From Citrobacter youngae (lineage in GTDB: Bacteria; Pseudomonadota; Gammaproteobacteria; Enterobacterales; Enterobacteriaceae), in contig NZ_RPOI01000004.1 of assembly GCF_003818115.1 (NCBI RefSeq), positions 1 to 64,000 on the forward strand: DNA of 64,000 bases. Direction: 5' to 3'. A program made the position numbers and the translations under genes. The notes below the pieces were generated by a model, which had not been told where the DNA came from, searched no databases, and worked only from the letters and a program-made list of their open reading frames with translations. Numbering within the stretch: the first letter of the stretch is position 1; each line of letters begins with the position of its first letter. Shown one piece after another: positions 44,898 through 56,902 of the stretch.

Positions 44898-45443
44898 TCA
44901 GAACAGCAAAGATGCGGTGGAATCCAGCGCCGCGCGACGGCGTTTTTCCGCGCTCAGTTGCTCAAGCTTGTTGCGATCCACATAAATCAGCGCGTGAGTC
45001 GGGCACACTTCCATACAGGCAGGACCGGCCTCACGGTGGTGGCACAGGTCGCACTTATTGGCTTCGGCTTTTTCTGCACGGACGTTCAGACCCGCGCCGC
45101 TGTTACGCACAACCGGACGCACGACCACTTCCATTGCGCCGTAAGGACAAGCCACAACGCAAGTTTTGCAACCAATGCAGCGTTCCTGCATCACGTGGAC
45201 AAAGCCTTTATCACGGCTGATTGCACCGTTCGGACAGACATTAGCGCACGGCGCGTCTTCACACTGGCGGCACAGCGTCGCCGTGGAGACATTAACGCCT
45301 TTGATGACGTGAATACGGGGTAAAAAAGTTTCAGGGGTCAGCGATGCGCAGTCCTGGTTATCCTGATGGGATACCACGCAGGCCACTTCACAGGTACGGC
45401 AACCAATGCATTTATTGGCGTCTGCAATGATGAAACGGTTCAT
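44898..45443 (-). CDS. hydN: Electron transfer ferredoxin-like HydN
   Basis: 181-residue four-cluster ferredoxin needed for full formate dehydrogenase H activity. Four CxxCxxCxxxC motifs are visible: CIGCRTCEVAC, CRQCEDAPCANVC, CIGCKTCVVAC and CDLCHHREAGPACMEVC. The C-terminus reads RRRAALDSTASLLF, six residues longer than K-12 as recalled and different in sequence. Start at MNRFIIADANK; the longer frame is not conserved. FhlA/sigma-54 controlled. Confidence 0.94.
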   Translation of the reverse strand: MNRFIIADANKCIGCRTCEVACVVSHQDNQDCASLTPETFLPRIHVIKGVNVSTATLCRQCEDAPCANVCPNGAISRDKGFVHVMQERCIGCKTCVVACPYGAMEVVVRPVVRNSGAGLNVRAEKAEANKCDLCHHREAGPACMEVCPTHALIYVDRNKLEQLSAEKRRRAALDSTASLLF

Positions 45444-45482
45444 CAATTTCTCCAGCAATGACAGAATATCTGCCGAAGCATT

Positions 45483-45496
45483 CACAAATCGTGCCA
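45483..45496 (-). promoter_or_regulatory. Candidate sigma-54 promoter of hydN-hypF
   Basis: On the minus strand TGGCACG (GG at 45495-45496) is a perfect -24 element; 10 bases later the -12 reads GA instead of GC (tttgtga). About 40 bases before hydN. The -12 mismatch lowers confidence. Confidence 0.6.
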
Positions 45497-45551
45497 GATT
45501 TTAATTTACTGTTATTAAAGGATTTTTATTATAATGAATACAAAGATGGCG

Positions 45552-45577
45552 TGTCATCGTCACTAGTGACGATGACA
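45552..45577. promoter_or_regulatory. 26-bp perfect palindrome, FhlA site for hydN
   Basis: tgtcatcgtcact followed by its exact reverse complement. FhlA sites at hyc/hyp contain TGTCATTTCGTCATCG-like sequence, and this palindrome repeats the TGTCATCGTCA core in both directions; tgacag continues to the right. It lies about 75 bases upstream of the -24/-12 element. Confidence 0.75.
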
Positions 45578-45594
45578 AATGACAGCCGTCAGCG

Positions 45595-46602
45595 CTAAGC
45601 GGGCGGCGCAACAGAGTCGCGCTGGATGAGTTCACCGGTGAAAGTCTTTGGCGGCGTAAACGCCCCGTCACCCAACATAAAGATCAGGCGCCCAATCGTT
45701 TCCTGAATCATTTCTGTTACCGGAATTTTTACGCTGGAAAGCGCAGGAATAGTGTATGGTGCGAGGGTGATATCATCGAAGCCAATCACCGACACCTGTA
45801 AAGGCACCCGCACACCATGGGCGTGTAACTGCTTCATCGCGCCGATCGCCATATCGTCATTGCTGGCCACCAGCGCGGTAAAATTGACCTTACGTGAAAG
45901 CAACGCATCAACGCCCGCAGCACCGCAGGCTGGCGTCCACTTTCCCTTAACAATCAAGTCATTATTAAGCGCAATACCATGATGTGCCAGCGCGTCTTTA
46001 TAACCTGAAAGTCGCTCCACGCCGGTTGGAGAATCCATCGAGCCGGTAATAAAACCAATCTCTTTATGCCCGGCGGCAATGAGCTGAGTAACGGCGTTAA
46101 AGCTGGTCTGCTTTTGATCACACCATACGCTGTGGCTACTGTTTTTCCGCAGGCGTCGGTTAAGCACCATAATCGGCTGAGTATGGGCGTCGATGATATC
46201 GTCTATCTCATCCACACTGAGAAAACGCGGATAGATCATAATCGCGTCGCAGCGTAAGTCCAGAAGGTATTGGATCGCCTGGCGTTCTTCCTCAGCGCTG
46301 TGCTTACCGTCAGCCAGCAACAGCTGACGCCCCTTATCCTCCGCCATGCGTGCGGTATGAAACAACAGTTCGCTGAAATAGACGCCGTGATAAAGGGTGT
46401 TCGTCACCACCAGTCCCAGCGTCTGCGTGGTTTTCGCCGCCAGACTGCGCGCCAGCAAGTTTGGGCGGTAACCACTCTCTTCAATGGCCTGAAACACGCG
46501 GTCTTTGGTCTCCTGGCTGACATAACCGTTTCCGGAAAGCACCCGGGAAACTGTCGCTTTCGACACCCCGGCACGCTTCGCCACCTCCAGCATCGTGGTC
46601 AT
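45595..46602 (-). CDS. ascG: LacI-family repressor AscG
   Basis: Repressor of the ascFB beta-glucoside operon, 335 aa. The HTH is at the N-terminus (MTTMLEVAKRAGVSKATVSRVL), followed by a hinge and a periplasmic-binding-protein-like domain with VTNTLYHGVYFSELL and VSVIGFDDITLAPY. I chose the start at 46602; an in-frame ATG three codons upstream is also possible. Divergent from ascF. The SD is GGGATGAG. Confidence 0.94.
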   Translation of the reverse strand: MTTMLEVAKRAGVSKATVSRVLSGNGYVSQETKDRVFQAIEESGYRPNLLARSLAAKTTQTLGLVVTNTLYHGVYFSELLFHTARMAEDKGRQLLLADGKHSAEEERQAIQYLLDLRCDAIMIYPRFLSVDEIDDIIDAHTQPIMVLNRRLRKNSSHSVWCDQKQTSFNAVTQLIAAGHKEIGFITGSMDSPTGVERLSGYKDALAHHGIALNNDLIVKGKWTPACGAAGVDALLSRKVNFTALVASNDDMAIGAMKQLHAHGVRVPLQVSVIGFDDITLAPYTIPALSSVKIPVTEMIQETIGRLIFMLGDGAFTPPKTFTGELIQRDSVAPPA

Positions 46603-46690
46603 ATTACTCATCCCTATTCTCTCAATGTGACGCAGTGTACTGCACCGTTTCGCCGCTGTCCTTGCTGCTACATCGCAGACGCCAACATCC

Positions 46691-46780
46691 AGTGACAAAC
46701 ATCACAATTACAATAAATGATCAAAATTAAATCTTGCTCAATATAAATAAATTAAACATTCTTTTGCGGAACCGGTTTCC
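46691..46780 (+). promoter_or_regulatory. ascG-ascF control region: CRP site and AscG operator
   Basis: AGTGA-N6-TCACA (46691-46706) fits the CRP consensus. ggaaccggtttcc (46768-46780), with a perfect AACCGGTT core, has the CG-centred symmetry of a LacI-family operator and matches the AscG/GalR type. Protein assignments are by consensus. Confidence 0.6.
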
Positions 46781-46866
46781 TATCTGCGTTTCATAACCCA
46801 GAAAAGCGACCCAACGTAAACGGATAAAACATAACGTACCCTACTGATAAAACAGGATTAAATCCG

Positions 46867-49768
<2,902 letters not shown>

Positions 49769-49831
49769 CAGATCTGTCGGAGGGGGTTACAGCCTTCCGG
49801 CAGAATTACATATTTTCATTTCATTTATTAC

Positions 49832-49847
49832 ATTCCAGATGTGGAAT
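49832..49847. promoter_or_regulatory. Inverted repeat attcca-gatg-tggaat
   Basis: A perfect 6-bp inverted repeat with a 4-base centre, 94 bases before the SymE-like gene. Operator-sized. No CTG-N10-CAG LexA box, which controls symE in E. coli, was found in this gap. Confidence 0.35.
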
Positions 49848-49940
49848 CGTCCTTCCAGTTTCAGGTTTGCCCTCATCTTTTTTTACTGGCATTTTATTCA
49901 GTAGTTTTTAATCCTGGCCGTTCACCACAAGGAAACGTGC

Positions 49941-50180
49941 ATGTCTGATAAAAATGGCACAACAGCAGTGGCTATCACTAAACCCGTACGTCGATTGAAA
50001 GTTGGCTATGTCAGAAAACGCCATGAAGATCCCAAAACGGGTTACACGCGACGAATCAGTCGGCACGCCTCACTCACGCTGAACGGCGACTGGCTGGAAC
50101 AAGCAGGGTTTCCTACCGGTACGGCAGTGAGTGTGTCAGTGATGCAGGGGAAATTAATTATAGAGCAGGCCATTGAGTAA
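49941..50180 (+). CDS. SymE-family toxin-like protein
   Basis: 79 residues, of which the last 60 resemble the AbrB-like SymE fold: RRLKVGYVRKR, then LTLNGDWLEQAGFPTGTAVSVSVMQGKLIIEQ, which follows E. coli SymE in the order L-x-G-x-WLE-x-AGF-x-TG. E. coli SymE is an SOS-induced toxic RNA-cleaving (or nucleoid-acting) protein held in check by antisense RNA SymR. AAGGAAA precedes the ATG. It lies between ascB and the convergent hycI, where K-12 has no gene. An antisense RNA is possible but not seen. Confidence 0.8.
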   Translation: MSDKNGTTAVAITKPVRRLKVGYVRKRHEDPKTGYTRRISRHASLTLNGDWLEQAGFPTGTAVSVSVMQGKLIIEQAIE

Positions 50181-50199
50181 CGAGGAAGGCGGGAAACAG

Positions 50200-50222
50200 G
50201 CCGGATGTCACTCACATCCGGC
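50200..50222. terminator. REP-like convergent hairpin
   Basis: gccggatgt / acatccggc, 9-bp stem with 5-base loop, between the SymE-like gene and hycI stops. It has the shape of a minimal REP and no T-tract. Confidence 0.6.
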
Positions 50223-50233
50223 ACTGATACGGT

Positions 50234-50704
50234 TTACTCTTCTGGCGCTTCCAGCTCGGAGAATCCACCGTGTCCTTCCCAACCGGCTAATTGCTGATAG
50301 ACGGTATCAACAGCATCTTTGATCGGCTGTGTCATCGGGTAGTAAAAACCGACGATGTCCGGTTGAATGCCGAGGAAAATCACCTCACCAACGTCGTCTT
50401 TCAACTGATCGACCAGGTAACTCAGCGGCATGTTATGGGTGGTCATCATGAACATCTCGGCAATGTCATCGGGATCGATAATGCGGATTTCACCTGGGGT
50501 CAGCCCCATATCGGTGGCATCAACAATCAACAAACGTTGCGGACGCAGTTCACGGATGGCGACAATATCGTTCTCCGGCGCGCTACCGCCGTCGATGACA
50601 ACCCAGTTGCCTTGAGGATTTGCAGCACACATTTCAGCCAGCAGCGGGCCCGCGCCGTCATCGCCCATCATGCTGTTACCCACACATAATAAAACGTCAG
50701 TCAC
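50234..50704 (-). CDS. hycI: Hydrogenase 3 maturation protease HycI
   Basis: 156-residue endopeptidase that removes the C-terminal tail of the HycE precursor after NiFe insertion. Nickel/active-site motif: GNSMMGDDGAGPLLAE (Asp near residue 16), then DATDMGLTPGE (second Asp) and a conserved His in MTTHNMPLSYL. It overlaps hycH by 8 bases. Last gene of the hyc operon. Same length as K-12. Confidence 0.96.
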   Translation of the reverse strand: MTDVLLCVGNSMMGDDGAGPLLAEMCAANPQGNWVVIDGGSAPENDIVAIRELRPQRLLIVDATDMGLTPGEIRIIDPDDIAEMFMMTTHNMPLSYLVDQLKDDVGEVIFLGIQPDIVGFYYPMTQPIKDAVDTVYQQLAGWEGHGGFSELEAPEE

Positions 50705-51107
50705 GGTGTCTCCTCACCATCAGATAGATGGCGCTTTCCTGGTGTATGTCGTGCAGCATGCTAAGCATCAGCTTGCTCCACTCCTGCTGCTGCGGGGTCT
50801 GTACGGCACGCGCATCATCGAACGCGCGTGCCAGCATTTGCACATGGTTGAAATCGATAACGATCTCGCCGTATTTCGGCACACCTTCCATTTTCCGGCG
50901 GGCTTCGCTTCCCTCAGCAAGGGTAGCAATCCATGCCAGATAGTCATCCCATGGACAAGTTAACGCCGCTTCCAGGCAATCGATGATCCCAAGGTGGTGA
51001 CCAATCGCCAGGCTGTAATAGACAACCTGCTGCGCCTCGGCGGGCGTCGCATCGTTCTCATCAATAAACTTACGGCTCAGTTGGCTGAACACCACCGTTT
51101 CACTCAT
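50697..51107 (-). CDS. hycH: Formate hydrogenlyase maturation protein HycH
   Basis: 136-residue soluble protein required for processing of HycE; its exact action is not known. The conserved [10 protein letters not shown] and [13 protein letters not shown] segments match E. coli. It overlaps hycG (ATGA) and hycI. No catalytic motif is recognised. Confidence 0.95.
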   Translation of the reverse strand: MSETVVFSQLSRKFIDENDATPAEAQQVVYYSLAIGHHLGIIDCLEAALTCPWDDYLAWIATLAEGSEARRKMEGVPKYGEIVIDFNHVQMLARAFDDARAVQTPQQQEWSKLMLSMLHDIHQESAIYLMVRRHRD

Positions 51108-51871
51108 CGGATACGCGCCTCTTCGACAACATGGTTAAGATGCGTGACGATCTCGGTCAGACGCGGATCGTTTTCCGCCTCCAGCCAGCGCGCCACCTGA
51201 TGCTCGCCCTGCCCTAACTGCGTCATATAGTCATCAGCAATCTGGCGACCATAGCGGTATCCCGCCAGACGGCGAGCCTCGCGATCCACCTTCACGCGCA
51301 GCGGCTGAACCATATCCGGATGCAGAATTTCAGCAGGTTGTTCGTCCAGTTCGCCCGGCGCACGTGCATGAATTTTCTGTTCCAACAGGCCAAGCGCCAT
51401 CGCAAAACCATACAGCGTGGCTGCAGGCGTTGGCGGGCAGCCAGGGATATACACATCCACCGGTACGATTTTGTCGGTGCCGCCCCATACGCAGTATAAG
51501 TCGTGGAAAATACCACCGCTGTTACCGCAGGCACCGTAAGAGATACAAATTTTCGGGTCTGGCGCAGACTGCCAGGCGCGCAGCGCCGGAGAGCGCATGG
51601 CACGGGTTACCGCGCCGGTAAACAGCAGGATATCCGCATGGCGCGGGGACGGTACCACTTTGATGCCAAAACGTTCGGCGTCAAACAACGGAGACAGCGT
51701 GGCGAAGATTTCAATTTCGCAACCGTTGCAGCCGCCGCAGTCCACACGGTAAACGTACGCTGAACGCTTGATGCTTTTTAGCAGCGACGCTTTCATGCTG
51801 GCAATGGATTCATCCACCGTCATCGGTACCGGAATACCGTTGGCGTCACGTGGGCCTAATAAATTGCTCAT
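51104..51871 (-). CDS. hycG: Hydrogenase 3 small subunit HycG
   Basis: 255-residue NuoB-like subunit carrying the [4Fe-4S] cluster next to the NiFe site. Cluster cysteines lie in [13 protein letters not shown], in YGACGNSGG and in PGCPPTP. It forms the electron exit from HycE to HycF. Only one base overlaps hycF. The C-terminus (about 200-255) is rich in R and E and matches E. coli. Confidence 0.96.
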   Translation of the reverse strand: MSNLLGPRDANGIPVPMTVDESIASMKASLLKSIKRSAYVYRVDCGGCNGCEIEIFATLSPLFDAERFGIKVVPSPRHADILLFTGAVTRAMRSPALRAWQSAPDPKICISYGACGNSGGIFHDLYCVWGGTDKIVPVDVYIPGCPPTPAATLYGFAMALGLLEQKIHARAPGELDEQPAEILHPDMVQPLRVKVDREARRLAGYRYGRQIADDYMTQLGQGEHQVARWLEAENDPRLTEIVTHLNHVVEEARIR

Positions 51872-52413
51872 CAGCTGGCCTCTTTCATATGGCGAGTCAG
51901 TTCAATACGGTCAGACGGCACCAGGCATTTCTGGCGCTTACAGTCCGGGCAGGTCTCAAAGCTGTCACGGTGATTTTCCGCGCGGCTATCACCGTTGTGC
52001 TTAAGCAGCGCAATGGCGTAATCAATCTCTTTTTGTACCGCAAACGGACGGTTACATACGCGGCAATTACACAGCGCAAAGCGGGACTGCTGCAGGAAAT
52101 CCTCTTTCTTCCACACCGCCAGCTCATACTCCTGCGACAGCTTGATCGCCGCCGTCGGGCAAACTTCTTCGCAACGGGCGCAGAAGATGCAGCGACCGAG
52201 ATTGAACTGCCACGCCAGCTCATTGGTGGCCAGATCGGTTTCTACCGTCAACGCGTTCGACGGGCACGCATTCACACAGGCCGCGCAGCCAATACACTGC
52301 TGCGGATTATGTTCCGGTTTGCCACGGAAGTTTTTATCGACCGCAATCGGCTCCAGCGGATACGACGACGTCGGCGCCCCGGTTTTGATGACTTTTTTGA
52401 TAAAGGTAAACAT
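51871..52413 (-). CDS. hycF: Formate hydrogenlyase ferredoxin subunit HycF
   Basis: 180-residue 2[4Fe-4S] protein of the NuoI type. The cluster motifs are [12 protein letters not shown] (about 39-50) and [12 protein letters not shown] (about 73-84); additional CxxC pairs (CNCRVC and CPDCKRQKC) near the C-terminus may hold a metal. It bridges HycB and HycG. Separated from hycE by 9 bases. Confidence 0.95.
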   Translation of the reverse strand: MFTFIKKVIKTGAPTSSYPLEPIAVDKNFRGKPEHNPQQCIGCAACVNACPSNALTVETDLATNELAWQFNLGRCIFCARCEEVCPTAAIKLSQEYELAVWKKEDFLQQSRFALCNCRVCNRPFAVQKEIDYAIALLKHNGDSRAENHRDSFETCPDCKRQKCLVPSDRIELTRHMKEAS

Positions 52414-52422
52414 GGCGATTCC

Positions 52423-54132
52423 TTATTTCAGCGGCGAGTTTTTACGCTCGATGCTGTAGCGCTCAAGTTCTTTGTACGGCACGACTTTGCTCTTCTTCTT
52501 ACGTACATCGACCACGGTCATACGGTCAGTACAGGAGTAGCAAGGATCGAGGCTACCGATAATCAGCGGCGCATCGGAAACGGTATTACCACGCAGCATG
52601 TAGCGCAGCGTCGGCCAGTTGGCGTAGGTCGCCGCACGGCAGCGCCAGCGATACAGTTTCTGGTTGTCGCCGGTCATGCTCCAGTGGATGTCATCTCCAC
52701 GCGGCGCTTCAGCAAAGCCCAGTGCGAAACGGTGAGGAATGTAGGTAAAGCCTTCCACCATCAGCGGGCCGCCCGGCAGGTTATCCAGACCAAAGTCGAT
52801 CATATTCAGTGCGGTGTAGACTTCATTAATACGAACTTTCAGACGAGAAATAACGTCGCAGCCTTGCTCGCTATGAACTTCCATCGGCAGCAGACCATAA
52901 CCGACAAACGGGTGATCGGCGCGGGTGTCGCGCGCGTGGCCGCTGGCGCGAACCATCGGGCCGACGTTACTGAAGTCACGAGCAATTTCCGGGTCCAGAC
53001 GACCAATACCGACCGTACGCTGTTCCATATTCGGCGTGCTGAGCAGCATATCGACCAGTTCCTGCACGTCCCGACGCATCTGCTGCGCCAGTTGACGGGT
53101 CTGGATCATATCTTCTTTCAGCAGATCACGACGAATACCGCCGATCAGGTTCAGACCGTAAGTTTTACGCGCCCCGGTGAGGATCTCCGCCATCTTCATC
53201 GACGTTTCACGCACGCGGAAGAACTGCATAAAGCCGGAGTCAAAACCGGTGAAGTGACAGGCCAGGCCGAGGTTCAGCAGGTGCGAGTGCAGACGCTCAA
53301 CTTCCAGTAGAATGGCGCGGATCATCTGCGCACGTTCCGGCACCACGATGCCCATCGCATTCTCAACGGAGGTGGTATAGGCGGTGCTATGCGCAAAGCC
53401 GCAGATACCACACACGCGATCTGACAGGAACGTCACTTCGTTGTAACCCATGCGGGTTTCCGCCAGTTTCTCCATGCCGCGGTGGACATAGAACAGGCGG
53501 TAGTCGGCGTCGATGATGTTCTCGCCGTCAACGAACAGGCGGAAGTGACCGGGTTCATCGGAGGTGACGTGCAGCGGACCAATTGGCACCACGTTGTTTT
53601 TCTTGTCGCCCAGTTCGTTGATGAACTCGTAGGTTTCAGCATCGGTAGTCGGCGCCGGGCGCTGACGATAATCCATGCTGTCTTTACGCAGCGGATAGAG
53701 TTCGTCCGGCCAGTCATCGGGCAGTACCAGACGACGCTCATCCGGCAAACCTACCGGGATCAAACCGTACATATCGCGCACTTCGCGCTCGCCCCAGACC
53801 GCAGCCGGAACGCGCGGCGTGACGGACGGGAACTCCAGCTTATTGGCATCGACTTCAACGCGGACGGTTATCCAGCATTTGGTGCCCTGCTCCATCGACA
53901 TCACATAATAAACAGCGTAATGGCCGCACAGCTGGCGTTCGTCGTTACCAAACAACACGGACAACCAGCCGCCCTGTTTGTAGTACAGGAACTCCACCAC
54001 TTCCGGCAGGTAGTTCACCTTGACGGTGATCGTCAGCTGATCTTTGGTCTGCCAGGCTTCATCCAGCACCACGCCCGGAAAGGCCTGGTGCAGCGCAGCG
54101 AGATAGTGTTGACCTAATTTTTCTTCAGACAT
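52423..54132 (-). CDS. hycE: Hydrogenase 3 large subunit HycE
   Basis: 569-residue NiFe catalytic subunit. N-terminal NuoC-like domain (about 1-150) followed by the NuoD/NiFe domain. Nickel ligands are in RVCGICG and DPCYSCTDR. The 32 residues after R537 (starting MTVVDVRKKK) form the tail that HycI removes; the tail is identical in length to E. coli. Start at MSEEKLGQHY; the frame opens two codons earlier with TTG. 17 bases before it lies the end of hycD. Confidence 0.97.
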   Translation of the reverse strand: MSEEKLGQHYLAALHQAFPGVVLDEAWQTKDQLTITVKVNYLPEVVEFLYYKQGGWLSVLFGNDERQLCGHYAVYYVMSMEQGTKCWITVRVEVDANKLEFPSVTPRVPAAVWGEREVRDMYGLIPVGLPDERRLVLPDDWPDELYPLRKDSMDYRQRPAPTTDAETYEFINELGDKKNNVVPIGPLHVTSDEPGHFRLFVDGENIIDADYRLFYVHRGMEKLAETRMGYNEVTFLSDRVCGICGFAHSTAYTTSVENAMGIVVPERAQMIRAILLEVERLHSHLLNLGLACHFTGFDSGFMQFFRVRETSMKMAEILTGARKTYGLNLIGGIRRDLLKEDMIQTRQLAQQMRRDVQELVDMLLSTPNMEQRTVGIGRLDPEIARDFSNVGPMVRASGHARDTRADHPFVGYGLLPMEVHSEQGCDVISRLKVRINEVYTALNMIDFGLDNLPGGPLMVEGFTYIPHRFALGFAEAPRGDDIHWSMTGDNQKLYRWRCRAATYANWPTLRYMLRGNTVSDAPLIIGSLDPCYSCTDRMTVVDVRKKKSKVVPYKELERYSIERKNSPLK

Positions 54133-54149
54133 GCTCAAACTCTCTTAAA

Positions 54150-55073
54150 TCACGCCACCAGCAAGGAGACGAACGCTAAAAACGCAAACCCAAAACCGGC
54201 CCAGGTCACGCGTGAAGTGGCGCAAAAACGCAGACGCGCCATGCTGTTTTCGAACAGGGCGATGACCAGCACGCCGAGGACCAGCTTGACGACGGCAATC
54301 ACCAGCGCCAGCAGCAGTCCACCTGCGGTAAAGGTTTCCATCTGTCCCCACGGCAGGAACACACCGACGAACATTTGCAGAACGACCAGTTGCTTGAGGC
54401 TAATGCCCCATTTCAGCACCGCAAAACCGCTGCCGCTGTATTCGGTCAATGGACCTTCCTGCAGCTCCTGCTCGGCTTCCGCCAGATCGAACGGCAGTTT
54501 GCCCATTTCGATAAAGGTGGCGAAAGCACAGGCGCACAGTGCCAGAATCAGCGGGATGCTGCGCGCAGCAGGCCAGTGGTAAATGGTATCGGCGATATTG
54601 CTGATATGGGTTGAACCTGCAACCTGTGCCGCTACCCACAGCCCCAGCAGCAGGATAGGTTCAACCAGCACGCCGAGCATCGCTTCACGGCTGGCACCAA
54701 TGGCGGTAAACGGGCTACCGGTATCCAGTCCCGCGATAGAGAAGAAAAAACGGGCAATGGCGAACAGGTAAATTAAGGTGATCAGATCGCCCAGTCGCGG
54801 CAGCGGTGAGCCAACGGTCACTACCGGTAGCGCAGTGGCGATAGTCAGCATCACGCCCACCATCACAAACGGCGTCAGGCGGAAAACCCAGCTGGAATCC
54901 GCAGGCGCAATGCTCTGACGGCCCAGCAGTTTGATAATGTCGCGGTATTCCTGCAACACGCCTGGACCGCGACGGTTGTGCAAACGCGCGCGCGCCACGC
55001 GGGTAACGCCGGACAGCAGCGGCGCAACGGCAAACAGCACCAGCGCCTGAATTAACGGATATAAAACACTCAT
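54150..55073 (-). CDS. hycD: Formate hydrogenlyase membrane subunit HycD
   Basis: 307-residue NuoH-like membrane protein with about eight helices. NuoH-type loops are visible: RARLHNRRGPGVLQEYRDIIKLLGRQ (about 27-52) and ELPFDLAEAEQELQEGP-like KLPFDLAEAEQELQEG. It anchors the hydrogenase arm. Separated by 2 bases from hycC. Confidence 0.96.
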   Translation of the reverse strand: MSVLYPLIQALVLFAVAPLLSGVTRVARARLHNRRGPGVLQEYRDIIKLLGRQSIAPADSSWVFRLTPFVMVGVMLTIATALPVVTVGSPLPRLGDLITLIYLFAIARFFFSIAGLDTGSPFTAIGASREAMLGVLVEPILLLGLWVAAQVAGSTHISNIADTIYHWPAARSIPLILALCACAFATFIEMGKLPFDLAEAEQELQEGPLTEYSGSGFAVLKWGISLKQLVVLQMFVGVFLPWGQMETFTAGGLLLALVIAVVKLVLGVLVIALFENSMARLRFCATSRVTWAGFGFAFLAFVSLLVA

Positions 55074-55075
55074 TT

Positions 55076-56902
55076 TCAGGCTCCTCGTGAAACCACAATC
55101 ACCACCAGCACCGCCAGCTCAATCAGCGCCAGGCGACGGAACAGCACCGGCGCAGCTGCATTCTGCCAGCCCGGAACCAGTGATACCGGATTCAACCAGT
55201 TACGCAGTTTGAGTACCGGGGCAAAGGCTTCTTTCACCGGCATGGCAAAACCGTGCGCGGTAATGACCATTGACTGCTCGTGATCGTAACCACACACCCA
55301 TGCCGCACCGCGTGAACGCGACGGCAGACGGTTGCCTTTGAAAATTGCCATGATGATGAACGGCAGCAGCGGACATGCGATCAGCAGCAGCGTGATCATT
55401 GGCTGAGAAACGGTGGTGTTCGCAGTTTCCAGCGGCAGCGGAACGGCAGAGGAAATCATCGGCAGCAGCCACGGCGCAGCCACGCCGCCGATCACGCAAC
55501 AGATAGCCAGCGCAACCACGCTCACGCCCATCAGGATTGGCGCGCAGCAGGCGTTTTCAGCTTCCTTCGTGCGCGGTGCGCCAAGGAACGTAACGCCATA
55601 GACTTTCGCCATACACATCACCGCCAGTGCGCCGGTAATCGCCAGCCCGACCGCCAGCAACGGCCCTAACAAACTGCCGACAAAAGCGCCACTGTTGCCG
55701 AGCTTAAAGAAGGATTGATAGATAACCCACTCACCGGCAAAACCGTTCAGCGGCGGCAGTGCTGCCATCGCCATCAGACCAACCAGCATCGCCAGAGAAA
55801 TCACCGGCATGCGTTTACCGATCCCGCCCAGTTTTTCGATATCACGATGACCGGTACGGAACCAGATGCTGCCCGCGCCCAGGAACAGGACGCTTTTGAA
55901 CAAACTGTGGTTAACCAGATGATACAGACCGCCGGTCAGACCCAGCGCAATCAGTGCCGGTTGATTGAGGGAAATCCCGGTCACGCCAGCGCCCAGCCCC
56001 AGCAGAATAATGCCGATGTTTTCCAGCGTGTGGTACGCCAGCAGACGCTGGATGTTATGTTCCATCAGCGCATACAACCCACCGACAAACGCGGTGATCA
56101 TGCCTAACACCAGCAGCGTAACGCCCCACCACAGCGGCGCGTTACCGCCCAGCAGCGACAGGGAGAGAATGCCCAGCAAACCGACTTTCATAACCACGGT
56201 AGAGAACAATGCCGCCGCCGGCGCGCTGGCGTTAGCATGTGCCTGAGGCACCCAACCGTGCAGCGGGATAATCCCTGCCAACAAGCCAAAGCCCGCCACG
56301 CCCAGCAGCCAGATATCGGAGCCGAGCGGCAGCTCCTGGGTACGCAGGTCAAGCAGACGCAGCTCGAGGGTGCCGTAGCGTTGCCACACCAGATAACACG
56401 CGAGCGCCAGCAGCAGCGTACCGATACGCCCCAGCGCAAACCACAGCTTGCCTTCTTTGCTGCAGCCAGTCAGGAACACCGCGCACAGCGCCATGATTTC
56501 CGCCATCACCACCAGCGTACCGAGGTTGCTGGCAACCACTGCGCACACTGCCGCGGCCATCAGCAGATTCACCAGCAGGCCGTTAGCCTTCACCTGCGGA
56601 TGACGATGCCAGTCAATGTTGTACAGGCTGACAAACAGGCCGCACAGGCCCAGCGTAATCAGCCAGATAGCATTCAGCGGCGTCACTTGCAGACTGTGAC
56701 CGATAAACGGCATCACGCCAGTCACCGCCAGCGCATTGGTCAGAACGGTAAAACCGGCGGCTGCGGTACACAGGCTGCCTACCGCACCGCCAACCCCGGC
56801 AATCCAGCCGCTCAGCGATTTATGAAATGAAAACAGAAAAGCCAGAACCGCAGCCGCTGTAAACCAGGCCACGCCGCTGTTAATCAGTGAAATTGCGCTC
56901 AT
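55076..56902 (-). CDS. hycC: Formate hydrogenlyase membrane subunit HycC
   Basis: 608-residue NuoL/Mrp-type antiporter-like membrane protein with about 14-16 helices; HGWVPQAHANASAPAAALFS-like segment and LAYHTLENIGI mark the proton-channel half-channels. It overlaps hycB by 4 bases. With HycD it makes the membrane arm of the complex. Confidence 0.96.
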   Translation of the reverse strand: MSAISLINSGVAWFTAAAVLAFLFSFHKSLSGWIAGVGGAVGSLCTAAAGFTVLTNALAVTGVMPFIGHSLQVTPLNAIWLITLGLCGLFVSLYNIDWHRHPQVKANGLLVNLLMAAAVCAVVASNLGTLVVMAEIMALCAVFLTGCSKEGKLWFALGRIGTLLLALACYLVWQRYGTLELRLLDLRTQELPLGSDIWLLGVAGFGLLAGIIPLHGWVPQAHANASAPAAALFSTVVMKVGLLGILSLSLLGGNAPLWWGVTLLVLGMITAFVGGLYALMEHNIQRLLAYHTLENIGIILLGLGAGVTGISLNQPALIALGLTGGLYHLVNHSLFKSVLFLGAGSIWFRTGHRDIEKLGGIGKRMPVISLAMLVGLMAMAALPPLNGFAGEWVIYQSFFKLGNSGAFVGSLLGPLLAVGLAITGALAVMCMAKVYGVTFLGAPRTKEAENACCAPILMGVSVVALAICCVIGGVAAPWLLPMISSAVPLPLETANTTVSQPMITLLLIACPLLPFIIMAIFKGNRLPSRSRGAAWVCGYDHEQSMVITAHGFAMPVKEAFAPVLKLRNWLNPVSLVPGWQNAAAPVLFRRLALIELAVLVVIVVSRGA

